A stretch of 64,000 nt of DNA from Acinetobacter sp. 10FS3-1. GTDB lineage: Bacteria > Pseudomonadota > Gammaproteobacteria > Pseudomonadales > Moraxellaceae. The translations under genes were made by a program, and so were the position numbers. Shown in pieces: positions 25,757-34,341 of the stretch. Each line of letters begins with the position of its first letter. Position 1 is the stretch's first letter. Location: the NCBI RefSeq assembly GCF_013343215.1, contig NZ_CP039144.1, positions 310,001 to 374,000 of the forward strand, in the 5' to 3' direction. The notes beneath the pieces were generated by a model, which saw only the letters and a program-made list of their open reading frames with translations, searched no databases and had not been told where the DNA came from.

Positions 25757-25960
25757 TATAAAAGTATCGAATTAAGGTGTGAAGTGACTAACCTAAGTTC
25801 AGATTCTAATTCTCATAGTCAAATTCTAATAATTAGGTAGTCAATGCAGTAGGTGAGAGCAAGATAAATATGAACTTATTGTTTAGTACACTTCGTTTAA
25901 CATAATCCTTAGTCGGGGTAATTGGGTATTTATCCAGATCCCATATTTTATAAGGGTTTT

Positions 25961-25979
25961 CTCGGTGTATTACACCGAG
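25961..25979. promoter_or_regulatory. Palindrome site 1
   Basis: CTCGGTGTA-T-TACACCGAG is a perfect 19-bp inverted repeat followed by AAAAATG. Confidence 0.65.
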
Positions 25980-26058
25980 AAAAATGATTTTGCATAATAA
26001 TTATTTTATAAATTTTCTCTCACCAAAACTTTAGGAATTAAATTCTTTGATAAAAATT

Positions 26059-26075
26059 CCGATGTATTACACCGG
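26059..26075. promoter_or_regulatory. Palindrome site 2
   Basis: CCGATGTA-T-TACACCGG (one mismatch) is followed by CAAAATGG, as at site 3. Confidence 0.65.
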
Positions 26076-26129
26076 CAAAATGGATTCCAGAAACTTTGTT
26101 TGACCAATGCGCTAAGTCTTGATCAGTAT

Positions 26130-26144
26130 CGGTGTATTACACCG
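26130..26144. promoter_or_regulatory. Palindrome site 3
   Basis: CGGTGTA-T-TACACCG is perfect and is followed by GCAAAAATGG. Confidence 0.65.
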
Positions 26145-26246
26145 GCAAAAATGGTTACGTTGGCTCGTAAATTGAATAATGAACAGAATTTGTTTGACTG
26201 TTGTTTGACTGGATACCAGATTAAATGATGATCTAGGCTTAATTAT

Positions 26247-26261
26247 CGGTGTAATACACCG
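26247..26261. promoter_or_regulatory. Palindrome site 4
   Basis: CGGTGTA-A-TACACCG is perfect, with the centre base changed relative to the other sites, and is followed by TGAAATC. Confidence 0.65.
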
Positions 26262-26406
26262 TGAAATCATAGATTTAGGCTTTTTGATTGGTTGCTGATA
26301 TTTATGCAAATATCAATTATTCAGCTTTTTGGCAGAAATTGCAGTTTTGAAGCCTGATTTTAGTCACATTTTATATACACTTTATTGCAGTTTGAATCCT
26401 TTAAAT

Positions 26407-26420
26407 ATGGCATAAGTCAA
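26407..26420 (-). promoter_or_regulatory. TTGACYTATGCCAT motif, copy 3
   Basis: On the minus strand this reads TTGACTTATGCCAT. No clear -10 or downstream gene is seen on that strand; it points toward the palindromes. Confidence 0.4.
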
Positions 26421-26681
26421 TGCGCTTTCTTGTAGCAAGTTCAACCTTTAAAATACCTCTAAATGCTTGTATATAAAGGTTTTTAGTATTATTTGTGATT
26501 AAGTTTTATCTTGATTTTCATGTACAGTTCATGCAATGGATACTTGCAAGTTCTTATCTTTTATCTTGATAAAGAATATATCGTGACTGTATGTTCTATG
26601 AATTAGTTAAAAAGCTTTTTATAATAGGTCTTAATGCAATTAGCCAAATGCCATATTTGGTGCAATTATTGGTGAATTTAT

Positions 26682-27770
26682 ATGTCTGAAACACAGCTTA
26701 ATAATGATAGTCAGGATGATGCTCAAAGTACGTCTAAACGTACTGGTGTCAAGTCTGGCAACTCATTAAAAAATAAGATTAGTGAGATTAAAGAAAAAGC
26801 TAAAAAAGATATAGCTGATTTGAAAGATGCTCAGGTTCCATTAAAGAAAGAAATCCGGGCAAAAATTTATGAAATTAATCGCCGTATTAAAGCCCTTAAT
26901 ATCGCAATTGAGCAAAATCTAACTCAGATCGCAGAGTTAAAGAATAGCCCTGCTGATTCAATCATACTGCCTAAGTATGCTATCAAGATCAAGAAGCTCG
27001 ACAACCAGAATCACGCTGCTGTGATTAAAGTGTATGAAGATATTGTCCTTGAGCATAACAAAGCGATTGAAGAACTAGATCGTCTGTATGGCGAGAAAGT
27101 TGCGTTGATTAATACCAAAGCTGATAAGCAGATTGAGACTGAACGTAAAAATGATATTCAGCGTAAAAAGAACCAAGCTGCTAAAGCGAAGGCAAAAAAT
27201 CAAGCTGCTGCCAAAGCCAAGCGCGAAGCTCGCCAAAAAGCAAAGGAAGAGGAACGCGAATCTGGTCTAGCTGTATTGCGTCAGCACTTACCTATTCATC
27301 AGTCTGCACCGATCACAAACCTTTCTGATTTGCCTAAAGAGCTGTCAGGCTTGTTCCAGGTGTTAGACCAGAAGTTTAAGATCGTAAATGATGAAAATTT
27401 AGTGTCTAAGCTCGTGGCAGCGAAAACAGTAAATAAATACCTTTCTGTCATTCGTCAAACGATGGTAGATGCAATTGGTGGCGTACCCCCTGCTGACTTG
27501 CTTCTGGTTAGCTTTGAAGAGCTTTTGGATAATGTATATGACTTCTCGTTGCATGTATTTAAAAACCGCCGTATTGAGCGTTTAGCTACGCAGTATGGGT
27601 TTGTTAAGAAGCCACAATCAGCGAACCTTACATTGCGCGTTAATCTGAACGATAATCAGAAAGAAGCTGTCTTGAAAGACATGGATATGTTCTTTGCTGA
27701 TCTTAGCCAAAAAGGATTCTGTTCATACATTTTTGATGCACAGCATAATGCCCTATTCAAAGCTGTATAA
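26682..27770 (+). CDS. Coiled-coil, Ala/Lys-rich protein of unknown function
   Basis: The 362-residue protein has a polar start, a long charged helical region (about 30-190) with KEKAKKDIADLKDAQ and an Ala/Lys/Arg-rich stretch (QAAAKAKREARQKAKEEERE, about 175-195). A compact C-terminal domain of about 160 residues follows. The composition fits a DNA-binding or nucleoid/partition-type plasmid protein, but no motif proves it. The four palindromes upstream are candidate binding sites for it or for its regulator. A terminator at 27781 follows. Confidence 0.6.
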   Translation: MSETQLNNDSQDDAQSTSKRTGVKSGNSLKNKISEIKEKAKKDIADLKDAQVPLKKEIRAKIYEINRRIKALNIAIEQNLTQIAELKNSPADSIILPKYAIKIKKLDNQNHAAVIKVYEDIVLEHNKAIEELDRLYGEKVALINTKADKQIETERKNDIQRKKNQAAKAKAKNQAAAKAKREARQKAKEEERESGLAVLRQHLPIHQSAPITNLSDLPKELSGLFQVLDQKFKIVNDENLVSKLVAAKTVNKYLSVIRQTMVDAIGGVPPADLLLVSFEELLDNVYDFSLHVFKNRRIERLATQYGFVKKPQSANLTLRVNLNDNQKEAVLKDMDMFFADLSQKGFCSYIFDAQHNALFKAV

Positions 27771-27780
27771 TCGGTTCCAT

Positions 27781-27815
27781 GAAAAAAGCCTATTCTAAAA
27801 ATGGGCTTTTTTTGT
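27781..27815 (+). terminator. Intrinsic terminator
   Basis: AAAAAAGCC / GGCTTTTTTT with a 13-base loop follows the coiled-coil gene by 10 bp. Confidence 0.7.
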
Positions 27816-27962
27816 CTCAAAATTCTTATTGTCAGTTCCATTAATTAGTTAGAGTGAGTGAACATAAAGTCAATGTGTTACTAATTTAATTTCACAGCAA
27901 TAGATTAGATTAGTAACCGAAATAAGCAAGAGTGGCTTGCAGATTCCCACTAATAAGCACGA

Positions 27963-28283
27963 TTAGACCTGATAGACCTTACAATCGTTTTCGTACTGAT
28001 CGTCCACTATCATTGTTAAATTCTTTGGCTCTAGCTTGTAACCTATTTCACCAGTTTCCAAAATTGATTTAATTATAGCTTTAGCCTTGTTTGTTGCTTC
28101 TGCTATATCTCGATCTTTCCATTCAGGTTTGAAAGTGCTATCCCATTGATGAACAATATAGAGTTCATCATCATTACTTAAATCTTCATCAAAAATTAGA
28201 ACAGAATGAACAAGTAATTGATCACCCTTATAATTGGTTAAATCGCTCTTTTCTGCTTTAGAGAATGCAAATTTTAAATCCAT
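27963..28283 (-). CDS. Small soluble hypothetical protein
   Basis: The 106-residue acidic protein (MDLKFAFSKAEKSDLTNYKG) has a central IFDEDLSNDDELYIVHQWDS stretch and no membrane segment, signal peptide or recognised motif. A GAGG-type ribosome site (GAGGTCACA on the minus strand) precedes the ATG. It stands 131 bp beyond the small gene at 28415 on the same strand and may be transcribed separately. Confidence 0.55.
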   Translation of the reverse strand: MDLKFAFSKAEKSDLTNYKGDQLLVHSVLIFDEDLSNDDELYIVHQWDSTFKPEWKDRDIAEATNKAKAIIKSILETGEIGYKLEPKNLTMIVDDQYENDCKVYQV

Positions 28284-28414
28284 TGTGACCTCACTCTAAT
28301 CTATTTGTGTAAACTCTCATTTATTGGCGTAACTGACACTTATTTTTCACATCCGATTGATGTACGAGAATATAATAAAAAGTATCATACTAGCTTACTC
28401 TCAAGTCCTTGATT

Positions 28415-28612
28415 TTATTTACCACCCACAATTGAGTAATCCTGTTCTCTCCTTTTTTCCTGTTCTGCTAACTGTAGATTAGCCAGTGATTTGATCATAA
28501 CCGGTATCATTTCGGGGTCGATCTCTTCCCCACTGTACCAGTTATTCAGATGGTAAATTACATGGTGCAATTCATCATGCAAACCCTTGTCGGTTAGATC
28601 AGAAATTTTCAT
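28415..28612 (-). CDS. 65-aa hypothetical protein
   Basis: The short helical protein (MKISDLTDKGLHDELHHVIY) has a cluster of His residues and ends in EQEKRREQDYSIVGGK. A ribosome site GAGGTG lies before the ATG. It begins 14 bp after the stop of the membrane protein at 28627, so the two are probably one operon driven from the promoter at 29099-29128. Function unknown. Confidence 0.55.
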   Translation of the reverse strand: MKISDLTDKGLHDELHHVIYHLNNWYSGEEIDPEMIPVMIKSLANLQLAEQEKRREQDYSIVGGK

Positions 28613-28626
28613 TTTTACACCTCAAA

Positions 28627-29052
28627 TTAGAAGATAGCTTTGATCGTAAAAATCAGCCAAAAAATTAAAGTTAATACAAGTGAAGTAATCATAGTCGCCG
28701 TGGCATCCAACCTTGCGGATAAGAGTTCATGCTTCTTGCGATATTCGATACGCTCTTCTGGACTACCCTTAATATCTTCGGAAAATTTACTCAGGATATC
28801 GAAAATACTGTTCTCTTTTGAGCTGTATCCAGTGGCTAAGGCATCACGTTTTACATGGGTTATAGCCATTTTAAGGAAAATTACATTAATGACTACACTA
28901 ATAGAAAATAACCCGGCTGTTTCAAGATCACCGGTATAACCACATAGGTATGAACCCCAAATTGCCAGATTCAAAATCAGAAGCAAAAACTTATTGAGTT
29001 TGTTTGTTCGGAGGTATCCCCTCGCTTCTACCCCTGCCCTATTCTCGCTCAT
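28627..29052 (-). CDS. Three-helix membrane protein
   Basis: The 141-residue protein has hydrophobic segments at about residues 22-38, 45-68 and 117-140. A cytoplasmic loop contains FSEDIKGSPEERIEYRKKHE. No family is recognised. It is the first gene behind the TTGACC-TATGCCAA promoter-like site about 47 bp upstream and is followed closely by the 65-residue gene. Confidence 0.6.
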   Translation of the reverse strand: MSENRAGVEARGYLRTNKLNKFLLLILNLAIWGSYLCGYTGDLETAGLFSISVVINVIFLKMAITHVKRDALATGYSSKENSIFDILSKFSEDIKGSPEERIEYRKKHELLSARLDATATMITSLVLTLIFWLIFTIKAIF

Positions 29053-29098
29053 TTATCAATCCAATTTATTAAGAGATATCTCATTCATTACTGAGACT

Positions 29099-29128
29099 AA
29101 TTTACACATGAAAATTGGCATAGGTCAA
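29099..29128 (-). promoter_or_regulatory. TTGACYTATGCCAT-type promoter, copy 4
   Basis: TTGACC (29128-29123) and TAAATT (29104-29099) are spaced by 18 bp, with TATGCCAA after the -35. It lies upstream of the gene at 29052. Confidence 0.5.
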
Positions 29129-29135
29129 CATAAAA

Positions 29136-29164
29136 AATGGAGCACCCAAAATAGGTGCTCCATT
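29136..29164 (-). terminator. Minus-strand terminator
   Basis: AATGGAGCACC / GGTGCTCCATT with a 7-base loop is followed on the minus strand by TTTTATG. A second 7-bp hairpin (GTTGCCA/TGGCAAC, 29172-29195) precedes it. It terminates the short frame at 29213-29515. Confidence 0.75.
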
Positions 29165-29212
29165 CAAAAAAGTTGCCAAGCCTAAACCTGGCAACAAGGG
29201 CTGATTAAACTC

Positions 29213-29515
29213 TTATTTCCACTGCATACCTATTGATGCAGCACCACCAGTATCATTGCGTGAAGTAGTCGTTGCTGCGATCTTGAAGACATAGCGTTTA
29301 TAAGTTGCTACACCCATTGAGAACATTGAGTAACCCGCTTCGCTGGGTTGCGGTAAGTTACCTACAACCATTGCATCGGTACTGAATGTAATACCAAGTA
29401 CAGCGACTACCGCAACAGCTACAGTTATTGTTTTAGAGGATTTGGTTTTGGTGCGAGCTTTTTCCGACGTTACTACGAAACGTCCAAGCTGCTTACTGAA
29501 AAAACTCTTATACAG
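29213..29515 (-). CDS. Probable small membrane-anchored protein without ATG start
   Basis: The minus-strand frame between TGA and TAA gives up to 100 residues. It has a basic N-terminus (KQLGRFVVTSEKARTKTKSS), a membrane segment (TITVAVAVVAVLGITFS) and a polar tail ending ASIGMQWK. The composition and the terminator just downstream argue that it is real. No ATG, GTG or TTG is available, only CTG at 29515, so it either starts at CTG, was truncated at its 5' end, or has a frameshift. The layout resembles a small pilin-like subunit, but that is speculation. Confidence 0.4.
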   Translation of the reverse strand: MYKSFFSKQLGRFVVTSEKARTKTKSSKTITVAVAVVAVLGITFSTDAMVVGNLPQPSEAGYSMFSMGVATYKRYVFKIAATTTSRNDTGGAASIGMQWK

Positions 29516-29673
29516 TCAAAAATTACTCTACTCTATCCGCTATAAATCGAAAAAACGGTCACATTTTTTTGTAACTGACTTATCCGTTATAACTCAAATA
29601 TGTTTTTTCATTGTGTTTTTGCTAAACTCTTGAGAAATAAAGACCTGTTGTTTAACGGTTAGCCAGGAAAACA

Positions 29674-30594
29674 ATGCAAGCACAAATTCAGGATTTACTC
29701 GAAAAGTTCTGCAATGAGCAAGAAATACGCAACTTGTCTGCCCGGACAATTGAGACGTATCAACAAGCCTTAACAGAATTTTTTGACTACTGCGAAGAGA
29801 ATGAACTCGACCTACAGGATATCGAGCAATCAGACTTGCGTTCTTACATGGGTGTCCGTGTTCAGCAGTATGAAAACAAAAATGAAACCCTCAGTAAAAA
29901 GCTCAATGCAATACGCCAATTCATGAAGTGGGCGGTGCTGAATAATCTGCTTGAATATAATCCAACGGATGAAATTAAGCTGAAACGCGCTCACCGACCA
30001 CTTCCTGATATGCTTGATATTGAGACGGTGAACCTTGTCATGGACCAACCGGCTCCGGTAGATGAAAAAGAGAAGCTGCTTTGGGTTCGTGATAAGGCAA
30101 TTCTGGAATTACTGTATTCCAGTGGACTTCGTATTTCTGAGCTGCAAGGGCTACGCATTAAGGATGTAGACCCCTCACGACTACTGGTGCGTGTTACAGG
30201 TAAAGGGAATAAGACCCGCATAATCCCTATGGGTGCTAAGGCGCGTGATTCGATCTTGACCTGGCTGCAAGTTTATGGGGAGTTTAAAGGAGTGCTGAAT
30301 CCTAATAGCCCTCTATTCCTGTCTAAACATGGTCGCACCCTTTCAATCCGTCAAATCCGTAACCGAGTCGTATTCCAGGCTGAACGTGCCGGGATTGAAA
30401 AACATTTATATCCTCACTTATTACGACATTGCTTTGCCACGCACATGCTATCTAACAGCCAAGACCTGAGGGCTGTTCAGGAAATGCTTGGACATGCCAA
30501 TGTTTCAACCACCCAGATATATACCCATTTGGATTTTGATAACCTAGCTTCGATCTACGACCGAGCACACCCTCGCGCATCCCTAAAAAAATAG
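29674..30594 (+). CDS. Tyrosine recombinase (XerC/XerD type)
   Basis: The 306-residue protein has a SAM-like N-terminal core-binding domain (about 5-95) and a catalytic domain with Arg153 (SSGLRISEL), Lys near 177 (GKGNKTRIIP), His248-x-x-Arg251 (HLLRH), His274 (GHANVSTTQIY) and the nucleophile Tyr283. The size matches XerC/D. On plasmids such enzymes resolve multimers or integrate elements. No recognisable dif-like site was found beside it. The gene stands alone, followed by a remnant on the other strand. Confidence 0.92.
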   Translation: MQAQIQDLLEKFCNEQEIRNLSARTIETYQQALTEFFDYCEENELDLQDIEQSDLRSYMGVRVQQYENKNETLSKKLNAIRQFMKWAVLNNLLEYNPTDEIKLKRAHRPLPDMLDIETVNLVMDQPAPVDEKEKLLWVRDKAILELLYSSGLRISELQGLRIKDVDPSRLLVRVTGKGNKTRIIPMGAKARDSILTWLQVYGEFKGVLNPNSPLFLSKHGRTLSIRQIRNRVVFQAERAGIEKHLYPHLLRHCFATHMLSNSQDLRAVQEMLGHANVSTTQIYTHLDFDNLASIYDRAHPRASLKK

Positions 30595-30606
30595 AAAAAG
30601 GACCGC

Positions 30607-30795
30607 TTATGAGTAGTGAACATTGGAATTGTTGTTGGTGATGTTAATTACATCCCCACCTAGTTTCAGCTTATAGGCAATTACATCAGCACACTGATCG
30701 GTTACGCCGTCTTTAGACAAGCCTTTTTTCAAAAGGTTTACCTGGTCATAATTGATGTTCAGGCTTACGTCTGCTAAACCGCTATATTTTTCACT
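30607..30795 (-). pseudogene. 3' fragment of an unknown gene
   Basis: The minus-strand frame encodes about 60 residues (SGLADVSLNINYDQVNLLKK ... DQCADVIAYKLKLGGDVINI) ending at TAA 30607-30609. It has no start and the upstream sequence breaks into other frames near a repeated GTGAAGAAGTGAA. It looks like a decayed gene end. The rest of 30595-30966 holds no other gene. Confidence 0.4.
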
Positions 30796-30966
30796 TCTTC
30801 ACTTTTAGATAGATCAATAAATTAAATAAAAATTCCACGATCACCTACGTCATAGTTATGCTTAATTTGGTACACACCCATAGCAAACTCATTCAGTCTG
30901 TTTGATTTACATACAAAATAGTATGATACTTTTCTGATCAGTATGACACTCTATTGTTTAATGACA

Positions 30967-31482
30967 CTAACAAAATTCAGGACTAATCAAATCGTACATG
31001 AAATAACGCATACGGATAGTGTTCAGTGCCAGACCGTCATGCAGATCATTGGCTATATCGAAATTGGTTTTAAAGTAGTTATCTGCAATAAAGAAAAAAT
31101 GCACAAATAACCGGATAATCTCGCTCATTTCTTGATGGTAAATGCTGCACCCCACCTTAATCTCTGCCATTTTTTCCGGGTCCAGATAGATACAGATTTT
31201 TTCCTCAAATAAACTACCCTTTACGTTGTACAGGTTCATGTACTTGTTGAACGATTGCTTAATCTGTTGGATATGAGGTAGCTCTACACGCAGATCATAA
31301 ATATCATCTGGGTCATATTCACTTTGGCAGAAATTAATAATCTCGTAGATATAACTTGAGATCGAGATATTTTCTCTTTCAGTTTGCCGATCTAACCACT
31401 TTTTAATTGTCGAGTTAATACGGACACTAACTTTAATATCCCTAGTCTGCTCAGAATTAAAGCCCTTTGTATATTGAACCAC
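30967..31482 (-). CDS. Ribbon-helix-helix DNA-binding protein (putative)
   Basis: The 171-residue protein has an N-terminal stretch RDIKVSVRINSTIKKWLDRQ followed by NISISSYIYEIINF, which fits the beta-helix-helix pattern of Arc/MetJ-type repressors. A C-terminal domain of about 110 residues contains a second strand-helix block (EEKICIYLDPEKMAEIK). It is divergent from the gene at 31659, sharing a 176-bp promoter region, and may regulate that gene or itself. Family assignment is moderate. Confidence 0.6.
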   Translation of the reverse strand: MVQYTKGFNSEQTRDIKVSVRINSTIKKWLDRQTERENISISSYIYEIINFCQSEYDPDDIYDLRVELPHIQQIKQSFNKYMNLYNVKGSLFEEKICIYLDPEKMAEIKVGCSIYHQEMSEIIRLFVHFFFIADNYFKTNFDIANDLHDGLALNTIRMRYFMYDLISPEFC

Positions 31483-31658
31483 TCAGTTTAAACCTTAGCA
31501 TTTTATGTATTAACGGAACGCAGAATAGCATTAAAAAAATGATTTAAAAAAGGCATTTTAAACCAAAATATATGGGCCTTATTATGATATTATTCAAACT
31601 TCAATGAAGATTGATCGTTCTGCCGTGTGCGAACATTTTAAAGCAATAAGAGTAAGTT

Positions 31659-33062
31659 ATGAAAGCCAGTTTTGGTAAACGAGACATTCCTGTATTTCTG
31701 TCGTTAGCATCACAGTATGCTCCTAAAAATATTATTGAGCCGGCAAGAACGGCGTTAAGACTGTTTGCATTTGGATATAACCAGGGTGTTGTATATACAG
31801 ATTGTGCCGACCGACATATTCTGGCGATCAGTAGCCTTTTAAATATTATTGTTCAAAACCTGGCTCTGAAAGAATCTTGCTACTTTTTTGAAATTAATCA
31901 GATAGAGTTTAGTGGAATATCAAGCTATAAACACGCTTTTACCAAATTGAAAGAATTTGAAGCGAGCAATTTACGTCCATATAATGATGAAATATTGCGC
32001 TTTCTAAGCGAAGATTTAACACACATCAGTAGAGTAATATCTGTTTGCGAAGGTTTATTAAAACCCCGGAATGAAAGACCGGCTCTTGATAAGGAAGCCA
32101 AAAAACCAGTCATTAAGGATATTGGCTCCTACCCTTACCTATTAGATAGTGTAAGCCGTTCCGCAGTGTTAAAGCACAAGAAAAATGACCCTGTTTTAAA
32201 TGCTCACCGCATATTAGCCAAATCACTCCGATTCGATTCTATTACCGAAGAAGAGTTGAATGCAGTACATGGATATTTAGAAACCATGCTGATTAATGGT
32301 TGGGATTATTACTACCGCCAGATCAAAATAACGTATTCGACTGTAGAGCATAATATCCGCTATACCAGTATTCTGAAAAAGCTCGAATCTGTTGGCAATA
32401 ACATTATCAATGTGTCTTTGATTGGTCGCCATAATCGCCAGATCGCAGCAATCGACATTAAACACTCATTTGATAATGAAGCTCACCGCAAAATGATGTT
32501 TGAACTACAGGGTTTCATCAGTAATGTGTTCTGTTTCTTTCTTGCCTACAACTATCTGTCACACCGTATTGAGAAATCTGCTGCATCCCTAGAACCGGAA
32601 AACACCGTGTTCTACACATGGACATGCGGTTACTGCAATAAGAAATTTGGCAACTCTAAAGCTGTAGTGATAGATCATAACATCACGATTACTGATGCCA
32701 ACGGCGCACCACGTAAAACGATTTGTCCTGGTAAAAAGCATCCACCTCTTGAGATTGATGATTCTGGTCTACGCATTAAGGCTGAATCTGAAAGAACCCG
32801 CTATGAACATGCCGTGCTTGAGCTTAGAGCCTTAGACACTGCTACAAGCCTAATGGTGGTGGGTAAGCATTCAAATCGCATCTTTACCCCGAAAGACATG
32901 AGTTGGAATGACCGCTTGAATAAAGCCAAAGCTGAAAAGAAAGCTACTGTAGATCAGCTTAAATCTGTCTACGAGAAGTTTAAAAAAGAACTGGCTGCAT
33001 GGAAGCCAACATCGACTGAACAGCTAACTGTCTGGACCAGTTCAAAGAAAAAGATCGCATAA
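31659..33062 (+). CDS. Hypothetical protein with zinc-ribbon-like motif
   Basis: The 467-residue soluble protein has a helical N-terminal two thirds. A Cys pair, WTCGYCNKKFGNSKAVVIDH, is followed about 25 residues later by ICPGKKH, suggesting a zinc site near residues 325-365. The tail is Lys-rich and helical (LNKAKAEKKATVDQLKSVYE). It is divergent from a ribbon-helix-helix type gene. I know no family; it is likely a plasmid backbone gene. Confidence 0.6.
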   Translation: MKASFGKRDIPVFLSLASQYAPKNIIEPARTALRLFAFGYNQGVVYTDCADRHILAISSLLNIIVQNLALKESCYFFEINQIEFSGISSYKHAFTKLKEFEASNLRPYNDEILRFLSEDLTHISRVISVCEGLLKPRNERPALDKEAKKPVIKDIGSYPYLLDSVSRSAVLKHKKNDPVLNAHRILAKSLRFDSITEEELNAVHGYLETMLINGWDYYYRQIKITYSTVEHNIRYTSILKKLESVGNNIINVSLIGRHNRQIAAIDIKHSFDNEAHRKMMFELQGFISNVFCFFLAYNYLSHRIEKSAASLEPENTVFYTWTCGYCNKKFGNSKAVVIDHNITITDANGAPRKTICPGKKHPPLEIDDSGLRIKAESERTRYEHAVLELRALDTATSLMVVGKHSNRIFTPKDMSWNDRLNKAKAEKKATVDQLKSVYEKFKKELAAWKPTSTEQLTVWTSSKKKIA

Positions 33063-33163
33063 GCAATATTAAAAGATACGGTGTATTTGTACGCCGTGGT
33101 AGTACCGCCCTGATGTGTTCGGGCATTGAGATAGAAATTTTAAAAATATATTGGGGTTTTTAA
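33063..33163 (+). other. Hairpin-rich spacer before SMR gene
   Basis: Short pairings (ACGG/CCGT, GGTAGTACC, GCCC/GGGC) lie within 33069-33125. It does not match the guanidine riboswitches I know. It may be a weak terminator of the upstream gene. Confidence 0.3.
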
Positions 33164-33511
33164 ATGGAGCTTTCAAAAGGAGCCATTGGTGTTACGTGGT
33201 TGTTAGGAGCTATTGCTACTGATGTTCTCTCAACCTTCTTTTCAGCAAAAGCCAATGGTCTTGAGGACAAAATTAGTCAAGGGATTGCCGGACTGCTTTA
33301 TTTAGGCTCCTTTATTTGTTGTGCCATTGCCTTGAAGTACATGCAAGCCGGCATTCTTTATACGTTATGGTCTGGTATTGGCGTGATCGCTACGGCGTTC
33401 CTTGCACAAACTTTTTTAGGTCAGCGTATTGATACCCCGGCATGGATTGGCATTGGATTTATCGTGGTTGGGCTAACAATCATTGCTCAATTTTCCAATA
33501 TTGATGTTTAA
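33164..33511 (+). CDS. Small multidrug resistance (SMR) family transporter
   Basis: The 115-residue protein has four membrane helices and SMR hallmarks, notably AGILYTLWSGIGV (EmrE Tyr60/Trp63 region) and FLGQRIDTPAWIGIGFIVVG. In the first helix, GAIATDVLST aligns with EmrE AILAEVIGT, so the essential proton- and substrate-binding Glu14 is replaced by Asp20. Such proteins are dual-topology dimers. The substitution should shift pKa and specificity. It lies 16 bp before a YgiB-like lipoprotein gene and may share its transcript. Confidence 0.8.
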   Translation: MELSKGAIGVTWLLGAIATDVLSTFFSAKANGLEDKISQGIAGLLYLGSFICCAIALKYMQAGILYTLWSGIGVIATAFLAQTFLGQRIDTPAWIGIGFIVVGLTIIAQFSNIDV

Positions 33512-33527
33512 GTTGGTGGGAAACCAA

Positions 33528-34265
33528 ATGAAGAAACATTTTAAGAAAAGTATTGTCCTTTCTATTGTTCCGGTGTTTGTATTAGCTGGCTGTTCAAGCA
33601 ATGATGATCATGCGCGTTTAGCTGTGCCAAATACTGAAAGCGAAGTCATGGTGAATGATGATGGCTCCTATACTCAGGAAGTCGCTGCTATTGACGAAAA
33701 TGGAATTGATGCTGCACCAGATGATAACGCTGATAAGCTCCTTGCTAGTTATGATGAAGCGAAGTCTAAGGGTTATACCGGTTCACTAGATGACTGGATT
33801 GCATTGGTTCAATTACATGACACCAATCCAGAACAAGCCCAGGCTCAAGCCGAAGAATCTGGTTTTAGCGGTGGTACAGTATTAATGGGTGCGCTTGCCG
33901 GTGCTGCGGTGGGTGCAATGTTGGCATCATCTTCAAATTCCCGATCAGGTCTGGCAAACAGCTCTTATTCAGCTCAACGCTACAACAACGCCAACAACTA
34001 TGCGTACAGCCGTCCTAAGGATGAACAACAAAGTTCTAGCTCAGGTGGTGGTCGTGGCGGTTCTACGGCTGCTGCTGTTGCCGGTTCAAGCAATACAGCT
34101 CGTTCCGGTTCACCTGTTTCTGGTTCAAGCAATACGGTTAAATCCACACCTTCGTATTCTGCATCAACCAAAACAACGTCATCTTATACAAGCTCTCGCC
34201 CTACTGCGTCTTATAGCTCAGTATCTCGCGGTGGCTTCGGTGGGGCTGTCAGCTCAGGTGGTTAA
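33528..34265 (+). CDS. YgiB-like lipoprotein (DUF1190-type)
   Basis: From the ATG at 33528 (GGTGGG ribosome site) it encodes 245 residues. The signal peptide has a lipobox (VLAGCSS), an acidic region follows, then a Gly/Ala segment (GALAGAAVGAMLASS) and a Ser-rich tail ending VSRGGFGGAVSSGG. The terminal RGGFG motif, the lipoprotein plan and the next gene match E. coli YgiB, which pairs with YgiC. The role is unsettled; a link to envelope or glutathionylspermidine-type chemistry is only inferred. Confidence 0.7.
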   Translation: MKKHFKKSIVLSIVPVFVLAGCSSNDDHARLAVPNTESEVMVNDDGSYTQEVAAIDENGIDAAPDDNADKLLASYDEAKSKGYTGSLDDWIALVQLHDTNPEQAQAQAEESGFSGGTVLMGALAGAAVGAMLASSSNSRSGLANSSYSAQRYNNANNYAYSRPKDEQQSSSSGGGRGGSTAAAVAGSSNTARSGSPVSGSSNTVKSTPSYSASTKTTSSYTSSRPTASYSSVSRGGFGGAVSSGG

Positions 34266-34341
34266 TACCCCTGAATCAGACCGTCTAACGGCGGTCTGAA
34301 CATATAACAACTGAAATCTAAATATTTGCTAAGACATTAAA

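Larger units (their letters stand above)
25757..26681. other. Non-coding region with four long palindromes
   Basis: No convincing gene is seen. Four CGGTGTATTACACCG-type palindromes lie between 25961 and 26261. A minus-strand TTGACTTATGCCAT is at 26407-26420, followed by AT-rich sequence up to the ATG at 26682. It looks like a control or centromere-type region for the coiled-coil gene. Confidence 0.6.

Noticed and set aside
25961..26261. CRISPR array
   Set aside because: The repeats are short palindromes at irregular 70-117 bp spacing, with no uniform spacers and no cas genes.
26112..26309. Minus-strand frame of 65 codons
   Set aside because: It spans two of the palindromes and has an unusual composition, so it is likely a by-product of these repeats.
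33063..33163. Guanidine riboswitch before the SMR gene
   Set aside because: The expected ACGR loop pairs or ykkC core are not present; only short generic hairpins are seen.
33889..34299. 136-codon plus-strand frame overlapping the YgiB-like gene
   Set aside because: A frame-shifted shadow of the Ser/Gly-rich repeats; no ribosome site; repetitive Leu/Gln composition.
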